From assembly GCA_945875195.1 (NCBI GenBank), contig CAMCJW010000007.1, positions 1-23,888 on the forward strand: a stretch of DNA of 23,888 nucleotides. The letters run 5' to 3'. Shown piece after piece: positions 15,740-23,109 of this stretch. The notes below the pieces were generated by a model. The model searched no databases. It saw nothing but the letters and a program-made list of their open reading frames with translations, and was not told the DNA's origin. A program made the position numbers and the translations under genes. This DNA is from Chitinophaga pinensis. GTDB taxonomy: Bacteria > Bacteroidota > Bacteroidia > UKL13-3. The stretch's first letter is position 1. Each line of letters starts with the position of its first letter.

Positions 15740-17668
15740 TTAGGCTTTTTGCCTAACACCGATAACCGATTTGGCCATTTGGGCAATACTTTTTGCATCA
15801 AACCCACATTCAGCATATAGTTCCGATTGCTCACCATGCTCTATAATTTTATCGGGCATGCCTAACCTTGTAACATCTGCATTGTAGTGGTTCTCTGCCA
15901 TAAACTCTAAAATGGCTGAACCAAAACCACCTACAATGGTGCCATCCTCAACTGTTATTACATGTTTGAATTTAGTAAAAACCTCATGTAATAATTCTTC
16001 ATCCAATGGTTTTACAAATCGCATATCATAATGAGCTCCGTTGATGCCTTCTTTATCTAATTGGTTCAGGGCGGTTTGAGCTAAAATGCCAGCTGTTCCA
16101 AATGATAAAATGGCAAAATCCTCTCCATCTCTGAGCTTTCTACCTTTACCAACTTCAATTTCTGCAAAAGGACGTTTCCAATCTATTAAAACACCATTAC
16201 CTCTTGGATATCTGATGGAGAATGGCCCTGCATTTTTATCTAAAGTAGCGGTAAACATTAAATTGCGCAATTCCTCCTCGTTCATTGGAGCGGAAACAAC
16301 CATGTTTGGTACACACCTCATAAACGGAATATCCAACATTCCATGGTGGGTTGGTCCATCTGCGCCGGCTAAGCCTGCCCTATCCATGCAAAAAATAACA
16401 TGTAATTTTTGCAATGCAACATCATGCACAACTTGGTCGTAGGCACGTTGCATAAAAGTGGAGTAAATATTACAAAAAGGTATTAAACCTTGAGTTGCCA
16501 TACCTGCACTAAAAGTTACTGCGTGTTGTTCTGCAATACCTACATCAAAAGCCCTATCTGGCATGGCTTTCATCATAATATTCATACTACTACCAGAGGG
16601 CATTGCTGGCGTTACCCCAACAATTTTTGGGTTCATTTCGGCCAATTCAACAATTGAATGACCAAATACATCTTGGTATTTTGGTGGTTGAGGACTAGAA
16701 ACAGGAACTTTAATTATTTCACCACTAACCTTGTCGAATAAACCAGGCGCGTGCCATTTGGTTTGATCCTTTTCTGCTGGTGCAAACCCCTTTCCCTTAA
16801 CTGTAATACAATGCAACAATTTAGGACCTGGTATATGTTTCAAATCATTGAATATCTTCACCATGTGGTTCACATCATGGCCATCAACTGGTCCAAAATA
16901 CCTGAAGCCTAGGGCTTCGAATAAATTACTGTGACTCAACAAACCACCTTTTAGCGTATCATGGATTTTGGATAAAATATCTTGTGAAATCTGTCCTACC
17001 TTGCTCATGCGATCAAGCGTTTTCCAAATATCACCTTTAAATTTATTGTAGGTCGGTGAGGTTGTAATGTCTGTTAAATATTCTTTTAATGCACCCACAT
17101 TTGGGTCAATACTCATGCAATTGTCGTTGAGCACCACAATGATATTTGCATTGGCAACTCCAGCATGGTTCAAACCTTCAAATGCCATTCCACCAGTTAA
17201 TGCGCCATCTCCTATTATTGCAATATGCTGCTTATCATTATCGCCTTTAAGCTTAGAGGCCACGGCCATGCCAAGTGCAGCAGATATTGATGTAGAAGAA
17301 TGTCCTACACCAAATGCATCGTATTCGCTTTCGCTTCGCTTGGGAAAACCAGATAATCCGTTATAAACTCTATTGGTGTGGAATTCATCCCTTCTGCCAG
17401 TTAATATTTTATGGCCATAAGCTTGATGGCCCACATCAAATATTAGTTGATCTATTGGTGTATTAAATGCATAATGTAGGGCTACTGTTAATTCCACTAC
17501 ACCTAAGCTGGCACCAAAATGGCCACCATAAACAGAAACAGTATCAATGATATATTGTCTAAGCTCTTGTGAGATTTTAACCAAATCTTGTTCAGGAAAT
17601 TTTCGTAAATCAGCAGGATACTTGATTTTTTCTAAACTAGGGCCTGGTTGAATATTCATTTTTGGCAT
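15740..17668 (-). CDS. dxs: 1-deoxy-D-xylulose-5-phosphate synthase
   Basis: 642-residue thiamine-diphosphate enzyme condensing pyruvate and glyceraldehyde 3-phosphate, the first step of the MEP isoprenoid pathway. Visible: His50 (YGGHFGASLG), His81 (DVGHQAYGHK), the diphosphate-Mg motif GDGALTGG (153-160) with NDN at 181-183, the catalytic Glu380 of the transketolase-type pyrimidine domain (GIAEQHAV), and DRAGLAGADGPTHHG (429-443). The C-terminal transketolase domain is complete (VEDGTIVGGFGSAI). Two Met codons open the frame (17668 and 17659); both leave the core intact. The gene is convergent with pyrH and lies 142 nt downstream of the universal stress gene, so it probably has its own promoter. 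ispH is at the left end of the window. Confidence 0.97.
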   Translation of the reverse strand: MPKMNIQPGPSLEKIKYPADLRKFPEQDLVKISQELRQYIIDTVSVYGGHFGASLGVVELTVALHYAFNTPIDQLIFDVGHQAYGHKILTGRRDEFHTNRVYNGLSGFPKRSESEYDAFGVGHSSTSISAALGMAVASKLKGDNDKQHIAIIGDGALTGGMAFEGLNHAGVANANIIVVLNDNCMSIDPNVGALKEYLTDITTSPTYNKFKGDIWKTLDRMSKVGQISQDILSKIHDTLKGGLLSHSNLFEALGFRYFGPVDGHDVNHMVKIFNDLKHIPGPKLLHCITVKGKGFAPAEKDQTKWHAPGLFDKVSGEIIKVPVSSPQPPKYQDVFGHSIVELAEMNPKIVGVTPAMPSGSSMNIMMKAMPDRAFDVGIAEQHAVTFSAGMATQGLIPFCNIYSTFMQRAYDQVVHDVALQKLHVIFCMDRAGLAGADGPTHHGMLDIPFMRCVPNMVVSAPMNEEELRNLMFTATLDKNAGPFSIRYPRGNGVLIDWKRPFAEIEVGKGRKLRDGEDFAILSFGTAGILAQTALNQLDKEGINGAHYDMRFVKPLDEELLHEVFTKFKHVITVEDGTIVGGFGSAILEFMAENHYNADVTRLGMPDKIIEHGEQSELYAECGFDAKSIAQMAKSVIGVRQKA

Positions 17669-17733
17669 ACGGTAAATTAGATAACGGATTTTTGAGTAAA
17701 ACTATATAACAACAAATGCCTTCCAAGGTTTTA

Positions 17734-17741
17734 CAAAAATA
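17734..17741 (-). promoter_or_regulatory. Possible -7 element of dxs
   Basis: On the minus strand TATTTTTG matches TAnnTTTG exactly, 65 nt upstream of the dxs start. The nearest TTTG is 26 nt further up (17771-17768), longer than the usual 19, so confidence is low. Confidence 0.35.
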
Positions 17742-17810
17742 AGCGGGTAAAATTAATGATAATTAGGCAAATATGAAAGTTAAACAAGTTTAGTATCACA
17801 GAATCAGCTA

Positions 17811-18575
17811 TTATAAGCGTGCATCGCTCACAATTAAATCCTTGGGGTGAATGGATAAAATAGGAATACTGCTGTTTTTAACCATTTGCTGGGAATACTT
17901 TCCTGAGAAAAAAGAGATGAAATTTGTTTCTTGCTCTGTCATAATAACCGCCAATCCAGCATTCACTTCATTTGAATACGCCAATACCTGTTCTGTTGGA
18001 TTTCCTCCTAACCTAGACTCAGAAACAAACTTGACTCCTTTTTCTTCAATATTATTACAAACTTGACGCATGTAATTATTGATTAAAACAGTACTGTCTT
18101 TTCCTTTATCATTTGAAACACCAACAATGTGCAAGGTAGCGTTAAAAACTCTGGCCAATGCAATGGCATAAGGAACTTTCTGACGCGTTTCAAATGACGA
18201 ATCTATTGGAACTACGATGGTGCTTAAATTGAATGCTGCTCCACTGCAAGGAACAGTTAAAACCATTCTTTCGGAATGCTCAATAATGTGATTAGCCTCT
18301 GCAACAGTTAGCAACCCCTTTTCAGAATCACCTTTTATTACAGGCAAAATGATCAATTCATTTTTAGATGCATTAAACTTTTTTCCAATATTTTTAATAG
18401 TCACATTTTCTTCCAAATTAAAGCTAGCAGGTAATCCAATTTTTGAATTGCCCACTAAAAATGCGTCTACGTTTGCCTTAAAATAATTTTGCAATTTTTC
18501 TGCAATTAGAATTGAATCAGGACAGGATTTACTGTCTTTTAATACAACACATAAATTGGTTATTGAAATAGCCAT
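17811..18575 (-). CDS. Universal stress protein, tandem UspA domains
   Basis: 254-residue cytosolic protein with two UspA-type Rossmann domains. The second, from about residue 115, is the clearer: STIVVPIDSSFETRQKVPYAIALARVFNATLHIVGV opens it, and GGNPTEQVLAYSNEVNAGLAVIM with SIPILSIHP closes it. The ATP-binding glycine signature (G-x2-G-x9-G-S/T) is not intact, so nucleotide binding is doubtful, as in UspA-like non-binding members. The first domain is more diverged. Double-domain UspA proteins are frequent in Bacteroidota and are linked to stress or starvation, but no specific role can be read here. An 8-bp inverted repeat lies directly before the start codon. Confidence 0.85.
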   Translation of the reverse strand: MAISITNLCVVLKDSKSCPDSILIAEKLQNYFKANVDAFLVGNSKIGLPASFNLEENVTIKNIGKKFNASKNELIILPVIKGDSEKGLLTVAEANHIIEHSERMVLTVPCSGAAFNLSTIVVPIDSSFETRQKVPYAIALARVFNATLHIVGVSNDKGKDSTVLINNYMRQVCNNIEEKGVKFVSESRLGGNPTEQVLAYSNEVNAGLAVIMTEQETNFISFFSGKYSQQMVKNSSIPILSIHPKDLIVSDARL

Positions 18576-18600
18576 ATATCTTAATTTTTTACTAAGATAT
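18576..18600. promoter_or_regulatory. Inverted repeat at the start of the stress-protein gene
   Basis: ATATCTTA (18576-18583) and TAAGATAT (18593-18600) are perfect inverted copies 9 nt apart, touching the start codon. They could be an operator or a translation-masking hairpin. TATCTTAAT recurs at 18732-18740. The rest of 18576-18763 is very AT-rich, and I found no convincing promoter in it. Confidence 0.3.
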
Positions 18601-18763
18601 TAAATTAATATTATAAATTAACAAATTATTTAAACAATTTTCGAGAATTGCAAGTATAATTAGTTGGTTACTAAAATTTTAAATAAAAATTAAGAACTAA
18701 TATAGGTATAACTCTTCCACCTTAAAAGTAGTATCTTAATAATGAGCAAGTTAAAAAAATGAG

Positions 18764-19546
18764 TTAAGCTCCTTTAAAAGCAGGTTTGCGTTTTTCGTTA
18801 AAAGCAGTTACGCCTTCCTTGTAATCTTCACTTCTTCCTGCAATTTCTTGACAATAAGCCTCGTACTCTAACATGGTATCCAAATCGCTTGTAAAAGATT
18901 TGTTGAGCATTTTTTTCATGAGACCAATAGCTTTAGTTGGCGCTAAAGAGTAGTGTTCAGCCAATTTATTTACTTCCTCATCTAATTCTTCTAATTTAAC
19001 AACCTTGTTAACCATTCCCCAATCAGCAGCTTGCTGCGCGGTAACTTTTGAGCCAAGCGTGGCTAGTTCAAAAGCTCGGGCTGAACCAATTAAGCGAGGT
19101 AAAAAATAAGAAGAACCTGAATCCAAAACCAAGCCAACATTCACAAAGACTTCTATTAAACTGGCATTTTCAGAAGCAATAATCATGTCGCACGAAAGTG
19201 CCAATGAACAACCTGCCCCAGCAGCTACCCCATTTAATTTACATATTACAGGAATAGGCAAATTACGAATGGCTTTAATCATTGGGTTATACCTCTTGTA
19301 TAGGCTTTCGCTTAAACTTCTATTTTTACTGCCAGCGATGGCTTTTAAATCTTGCCCGCTGCAAAACGCTTTACCAGAACCTGTAATTACCAAAACTCGA
19401 ATGCTTTTATCTTTGGCCGTTTTCTTAAGTACATCATTTACATCTGCGCTTAGTTGTTCATTGAAGGCATTAAACACATCTGGCCTGTTTAAAGTAAGGG
19501 TAGCAATACCATTATTAACATCAAACAATACTGTTTCGTAACTCAT
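18764..19546 (-). CDS. PaaG-like enoyl-CoA hydratase/isomerase
   Basis: 260-residue crotonase-fold protein. The oxyanion-hole segments are FCSGQDL (61-67) and NGVAAGAGCSLA (105-116). Asp142 in LDSGSSYFLPRLIG corresponds to the catalytic Asp of PaaG (PDCGG in E. coli), and the ending AGRSEDYKEGVTAFNEKRKPAFKG matches PaaG closely. PaaG isomerises ring-1,2-epoxyphenylacetyl-CoA to the oxepin and also shifts double bonds in enoyl-CoA. No other phenylacetate genes are present except the distant 3HCDH-like gene, so a general delta3-delta2 enoyl-CoA isomerase role is as likely. It is the last gene of the ridA operon, 11 nt after the PAP2-like gene. Confidence 0.88.
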   Translation of the reverse strand: MSYETVLFDVNNGIATLTLNRPDVFNAFNEQLSADVNDVLKKTAKDKSIRVLVITGSGKAFCSGQDLKAIAGSKNRSLSESLYKRYNPMIKAIRNLPIPVICKLNGVAAGAGCSLALSCDMIIASENASLIEVFVNVGLVLDSGSSYFLPRLIGSARAFELATLGSKVTAQQAADWGMVNKVVKLEELDEEVNKLAEHYSLAPTKAIGLMKKMLNKSFTSDLDTMLEYEAYCQEIAGRSEDYKEGVTAFNEKRKPAFKGA

Positions 19547-19557
19547 AATTTTTTTAT

Positions 19558-20184
19558 TTAAAAGTGAACTAAAGGAAAATTCATCACAACAAACATTAGG
19601 GCAAACCCCAAAACAAAGCCAGCATAAATTTGCTGGGGAACATGAGCCTTCAAGCTCAACCTGGCTGAACCAATTAAACTGCTAAAAAGTATGGCTACAA
19701 CCAAAACAATTCGTATATCTACATAGCCAATATTGCCAACAGTTGCAAGCAAACCACACAAGGCACCCAAGGTAGCCATGTGAATACTAATTTTATTGAA
19801 AAAATTAATGATAGAAATGGCACAGATGATTGCGGCACATGCGAGTAAATATTGCAAAATAAGGGGATGGGTAGTAGGTGATTTTAAAAAATTATAGTAA
19901 TTAAATAGATAAAGCGCTAAAGTAAAAAGGAAAGGTAATTTGCGCTCCTCACTGCTTTCAAGCGTAATAGATTTAACTTTTCCAGTAATGCGCATTACCA
20001 AAACTATTATTATTGGAATAATACTGGTTGAAATAAAAATGAAGGCAATAAAAAACAACTGAATGCGCGTTGGCATGCCATGATTTAGCTGTGGAAACAA
20101 TAAAAATAATAAGTAAAGGCACAACAAGTTCACAAAAACAGGGTGCGACAAAACAGATAAAAATTTAGCTAAACCTTTGTTCAT
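19558..20184 (-). CDS. PAP2-like integral membrane protein
   Basis: 208-residue protein with about six hydrophobic helices. Degenerate versions of the three PAP2 phosphatase motifs can be seen in order: a K...E-R-K-L-P segment near 69-84 (KxxxxxxRP-like), KISIHMATLGAL near 131-142 (PSGH-like, His kept) and SARLSLKAHVPQQIYAG near 171-187 (SRxxxxxHxxxD-like, Arg and His kept but Asp replaced by Gln). Active members remove phosphate from lipid phosphates such as undecaprenyl diphosphate at the membrane. The changed motifs leave activity uncertain, and the match may be structural only. The gene is 2 nt after ridA and 11 nt before the PaaG-like gene, clearly in one operon, though a functional link to either is not apparent. 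Confidence 0.65.
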   Translation of the reverse strand: MNKGLAKFLSVLSHPVFVNLLCLYLLFLLFPQLNHGMPTRIQLFFIAFIFISTSIIPIIIVLVMRITGKVKSITLESSEERKLPFLFTLALYLFNYYNFLKSPTTHPLILQYLLACAAIICAISIINFFNKISIHMATLGALCGLLATVGNIGYVDIRIVLVVAILFSSLIGSARLSLKAHVPQQIYAGFVLGFALMFVVMNFPLVHF

Positions 20185-20186
20185 TA

Positions 20187-20567
20187 CTATTTAACAGCAA
20201 TTACACTTATTTCCACATTGGCATTCAATGGGAGTTTAACCACTTGAACGGTTTCGCGTGCGGGATAGTTTCCGGCAAAAAAACTACCATATACTTCATT
20301 AATTGCAGCAAAATCGCCAAGATCTACACAAAAAATAGTGGTTTTTACCACATGGCTAAAGTCCATATTTGCTTCTGCTAGTATGGCTTGCAAGTTTTCC
20401 ATTACCTTTTTGGTTTCCGCTTTTATGTCTCCAGTAACCATTTCGCCTGTATGTGCGTCCTTTGGCACTTGGCCACTCACATATAAGGTTCCATTTACCA
20501 GAACAGCGTGGCTGTATGGGCCAATTGGTTCAGGCGCATTTTTGCTCGTAATTATTTTCTTTTCCAT
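20187..20567 (-). CDS. RidA family enamine/imine deaminase
   Basis: 126-residue RidA (YjgF/YER057c/UK114) protein, which hydrolyses reactive 2-aminoacrylate-type enamines in the cytosol as a trimer. Conserved features are NAPEPIGPYSHAV near the start, LYVSGQVPKD, the active-site Arg in YPARETVQV and the Glu near the end (NVEISVIAVK). Starting at ATG 20567 gives exactly the canonical length and leaves 44 nt to the divergent 3HCDH-like gene. The frame continues upstream to 20723 and contains an ATG at 20681 that would add a signal-peptide-like segment, but it would overlap the opposite gene by 70 nt. I consider the short form more likely. It is the first gene of an operon with the PAP2-like and PaaG-like genes. 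Confidence 0.88.
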   Translation of the reverse strand: MEKKIITSKNAPEPIGPYSHAVLVNGTLYVSGQVPKDAHTGEMVTGDIKAETKKVMENLQAILAEANMDFSHVVKTTIFCVDLGDFAAINEVYGSFFAGNYPARETVQVVKLPLNANVEISVIAVK

Positions 20568-20581
20568 GTGTAAAGGCTTGT

Positions 20582-20589
20582 TATCTTTG
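20582..20589 (+). promoter_or_regulatory. -7 element of the 3HCDH-like gene
   Basis: TATCTTTG matches TAnnTTTG exactly, 22 nt before the ATG at 20612. The -33 region is only T-rich (TTTT at 20560-20563, 18 nt upstream) and overlaps the ridA start codon, so the two divergent genes share a very compact control region. Confidence 0.45.
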
Positions 20590-20611
20590 TTTTTGATTTG
20601 AGACTGTGAAT

Positions 20612-21289
20612 ATGAAAATTTTGGTAAGAGGTTCAATGAACCGAATAAAAGAACTGCAAGAAAAGTTGGAAGGTATTTCATGTGAATTAACTTGCATAGA
20701 TGATAGTGACTTAATAAGCGCAAATGTGCATCAATTTGATGTGATTTTCGACCTCAAATTTGATGAAAAAATTGAACAATTACACTATTACGCAGGATTA
20801 AAAAATATTCCTGTGTTTGTTTGTGCAGTAAAACAACAATTGGCAAAGGCCATTTTTGATTGTCATGCTAAAATAGAATGTACGCTATTTGGCATCAATG
20901 CGCTTCCTACCTTTATCAATAGAAGCTTAGCCGAAATCTCTTTGGCAAAAGAGTTGGATCGCCCTAAACTTGACTTGTTAATGAAGCAACTGGCTTGGGA
21001 CTACAAAGTTGTAGAGGACCGAGTAGGGATGGTAACACCAAGGATAATTTTTATGATTATTAACGAGGCATGTTACACTTTGCAGGAAGGAACAGCAAGC
21101 CAAGCAGACATAGATACCAGCATGAAATTGGGCACCAATTATCCCTATGGGCCGTTTGAATGGGCAAACAAAATTGGGGTCAAACATGTATATGAAACCC
21201 TTGAAGCCATTTACCAAGATACGCACGATGAGCGCTATAAAGTTTGCCCGCTTCTTAAAACAAAGTATTTAAAAGGAGAAGAATTTTAA
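20612..21289 (+). CDS. Reduced 3-hydroxyacyl-CoA dehydrogenase-like protein
   Basis: 225-residue protein (from ATG 20612; an in-frame GTG at 20606 is possible). The second half is a clear 3HCDH C-terminal domain: VEDRVGMVTPRIIFMIINEACYTLQEGTAS, QADIDTSMKLGTNYPYGPFEWANKIG, ending in a KTKY segment. The first half has the length for only a shortened Rossmann domain and lacks the GxGxMG NAD motif (it reads ILVRGSMNRIKEL). The catalytic segment HxxNP is replaced by FGINALP, so the His is lost, although a following LAEI keeps a Glu. Classical 3-hydroxybutyryl-CoA dehydrogenases have about 285 residues. It is probably not an ordinary dehydrogenase; a binding, scaffold or diverged catalytic role is possible. 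It is divergent from the ridA-PAP2-paaG-like operon. Confidence 0.8.
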   Translation: MKILVRGSMNRIKELQEKLEGISCELTCIDDSDLISANVHQFDVIFDLKFDEKIEQLHYYAGLKNIPVFVCAVKQQLAKAIFDCHAKIECTLFGINALPTFINRSLAEISLAKELDRPKLDLLMKQLAWDYKVVEDRVGMVTPRIIFMIINEACYTLQEGTASQADIDTSMKLGTNYPYGPFEWANKIGVKHVYETLEAIYQDTHDERYKVCPLLKTKYLKGEEF

Positions 21290-21342
21290 TTTATCATAGA
21301 TTAAAATCTGTGAAAAAATTATTGTATTTCTTGGCCAATATA

Positions 21343-21374
21343 TTAGCTATTTATTCCATAAATAGGTATATTCG
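21343..21374 (+). promoter_or_regulatory. Promoter of hipBA
   Basis: TTAG (21343-21346, one base off TTTG), 20 nt, then TATATTCG (21367-21374, one base off TAnnTTTG). The start codon of hipB is 18 nt downstream. A palindrome occupies the space between the two elements. Confidence 0.5.
21347..21365. promoter_or_regulatory. Palindromic operator candidate of hipBA
   Basis: CTATTTAT-TCC-ATAAATAG is a perfect 8-3-8 inverted repeat lying exactly between the -33 and -7 elements of hipBA. HipB-type antitoxins bind palindromes in their own promoter, so this is the natural autorepression site. The bases differ from the E. coli HipB operator. Confidence 0.55.
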
Positions 21375-21392
21375 ACTAATATTTTAACTACT

Positions 21393-21683
21393 ATGTTAAG
21401 TTTTGGGATAGATAAAAAACCTAGTGATATTCAAAAAGACCTTTCGGTAAAACACAAGATTATTAGAAGGCAATTAGGGTATAGTCAAAGTGAGCTAGCC
21501 AAACGCTCCGGGGTGTCTTTGGGCAGTGTAAAGCGATTTGAGAATTCGGGTCAAATCTCTTTGGAATCTTTGCTCAAACTAGCTCAAATTTTAAATCGTC
21601 TTCACGATTTTGAATCAATTTTAACTAGCACCGAAAACCTAAAAGAAATTGAAAAGCTGTTTAGTGATAAAACAAGAGGATGA
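21393..21683 (+). CDS. HipB-like antitoxin, XRE-family regulator
   Basis: 96-residue DNA-binding protein. The helix-turn-helix spans about residues 22-60 (IRRQLGYSQSELAKRSGVS, then SLGSVKRFENSGQISLESLLKLAQIL), typical of the XRE/Cro family and of HipB antitoxins. A first arm of about 20 residues and a short charged tail flank it. It overlaps the next gene by the 4-nt ATGA junction, which is how hipB-hipA pairs are usually joined. It should neutralise the HipA-like kinase by direct binding and repress the shared promoter through the palindrome at 21347-21365. Confidence 0.9.
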   Translation: MLSFGIDKKPSDIQKDLSVKHKIIRRQLGYSQSELAKRSGVSLGSVKRFENSGQISLESLLKLAQILNRLHDFESILTSTENLKEIEKLFSDKTRG

Positions 21684-22912
21684 TGATTCACGTCAAAAAA
21701 ATAGTTGTTTCAATTCTGCTAAACAAAGATGAAATTGAAGTTGGAGAATTACTAGTTGAGGGCAGAGATATTTATTTTAAATATTATGCTGAATTTATAA
21801 AAAGGGGTATTGAAATATCGCCATTTAAGTTAAAATTAAATGGGGAAATAAATAAGGCAGATGCTATTCCTTTCGACGGATTATTTGGGGTATTTGCAGA
21901 TTCATTACCTGATGGTTGGGGAAAGTTACTTTTGGATAGGCGGTTAATAAGTGTTGGCGTGAATTTAGATAATATCACCATGCTTGACAGGCTTGCATTT
22001 GTTGGAAGAAACGGAATGGGGGCACTTATTTATAAGCCTGAAATGGAGGAATTAGGGAACGAAAATCTCAAGCTAGAGTTGGATGAATTGGCTCGAGCAT
22101 CCTTACAGGTTGTTTCGGGAGTTACTTCAGAGGTGATAGATGATTTATATAAATTAGGAGGCTCCTCTGGCGGCGCTAGACCAAAAATTTTAGTTGGATA
22201 CAATCCAGTTTCAAATGTGCTAATAAGTGAAGGAAAAACAATGCCTGAAGGCTTTGAACATTGGCTTATAAAATTTCCATCATCTTCAGATAGGCCAGAT
22301 ATTGCAAACATAGAGTTCGCTTATTATAAAATGGCCTTAGATGCAGGAATAATAATAAATGATTCAAAACTGTTTAAAGGAAAATCTGGACAGGTTTATT
22401 TTGGAACCAAGCGCTTTGATAGAATTGGAAATAAACGCTTACACCTCCATTCTGCGGCTGGTATTATGCATGATAATTTTAGATTAAGTAATTTAGACTA
22501 TGGAAATTTAATGGATTGCGCATTTAAACTTGAAAATGATGTTCGTGCCTATGAAAAAGTACTTCGATTAGCGGCTTTTAATGTATTTGCTCATAACCAT
22601 GATGACCATAGCAAAAATTTTGCGTTTTTAATGGATGAAAATGGCGCTTGGAAATTTGCACCAGCCTACGATTTAACCTTTTCAAGTTCTGGTCATGGAA
22701 TGCATAGCACTATGGTTGCCAATGAAAGCGCAAACCCCACAAAAAAGCATTTGATGGAATTAGCTGATTATTTTAAAATAAGGAACTCAAAGGCAATAAT
22801 TGAAGAGGTTCAAACGGTAATATATAACTGGAAAATGTATGCCAAACAAGCTAATGTAAGCAGTAGTTCTATGAATCAAATTGAAAAAGTAATTGGACGA
22901 AAATCATATTAA
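21680..22912 (+). CDS. HipA-family serine/threonine kinase toxin
   Basis: 410-residue HipA-like toxin kinase. The N-terminal subdomain (1-115) contains the usual FDGLFGVFADSLPDGWG segment. The glycine-rich loop GGSSGGARPK (160-169) holds the serines that are autophosphorylated in related toxins. WLIKF (Lys198) is the ATP-binding lysine. NHDDHSKNF at 306-314 is the catalytic loop, with Asp308 and Asn313, and Asp331 in FAPAYDL is the metal-binding Asp. All key residues are present, so it looks active. HipA kinases inactivate glutamyl-tRNA synthetase, and relatives target other tRNA synthetases; the target here is unknown. It starts inside the hipB stop codon. Its stop codon overlaps by two bases the stop of a short fragment on the other strand. 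Confidence 0.92.
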   Translation: MMIHVKKIVVSILLNKDEIEVGELLVEGRDIYFKYYAEFIKRGIEISPFKLKLNGEINKADAIPFDGLFGVFADSLPDGWGKLLLDRRLISVGVNLDNITMLDRLAFVGRNGMGALIYKPEMEELGNENLKLELDELARASLQVVSGVTSEVIDDLYKLGGSSGGARPKILVGYNPVSNVLISEGKTMPEGFEHWLIKFPSSSDRPDIANIEFAYYKMALDAGIIINDSKLFKGKSGQVYFGTKRFDRIGNKRLHLHSAAGIMHDNFRLSNLDYGNLMDCAFKLENDVRAYEKVLRLAAFNVFAHNHDDHSKNFAFLMDENGAWKFAPAYDLTFSSSGHGMHSTMVANESANPTKKHLMELADYFKIRNSKAIIEEVQTVIYNWKMYAKQANVSSSSMNQIEKVIGRKSY

Positions 22913-23109
22913 TAAACAAAAACTATGTTTAAATTACCTTTAGGAGTATGACCAAATCCCTTGGCACTTGGACCCGTTAAATCAGAAATTACACTAGAAC
23001 TTGCATCGCAAACAAATTCTAAATTGTTATTTTGACTGTAAACTTTGTTGTAATAACTATTTGTAATAATTATAGTTAGGATCGCGATAGACAATTTTAG
23101 GATTTTCAT
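22909..23109 (-). pseudogene. Truncated N-terminus of a secreted protein
   Basis: 66 codons beginning with a good signal peptide (MKILKLSIAILTIII...VYS, cleaved before Gln26). About 40 residues follow, ending GHTPKGNLNIVFVY and a stop. This is how many large secreted Bacteroidota proteins begin, with the folded domain following such a strand, so I read it as the 5' end of a longer gene cut off where hipA ends. The start overlaps the stop of the upstream T9SS cargo gene (ATGA), suggesting it was the second gene of an operon. It might instead be a genuine small exported peptide; nothing in the sequence decides this. Confidence 0.45.

Noticed and set aside
18744..18771. GAGC/GCTC pair near the end of the PaaG-like gene
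   Set aside because: Only four base pairs with an unpaired interior; likely chance.
21296..21311. Small inverted repeat AGATT-AA-AATCT after the 3HCDH-like gene
   Set aside because: The loop is too small and A rather than T follows, so it does not read as a terminator.
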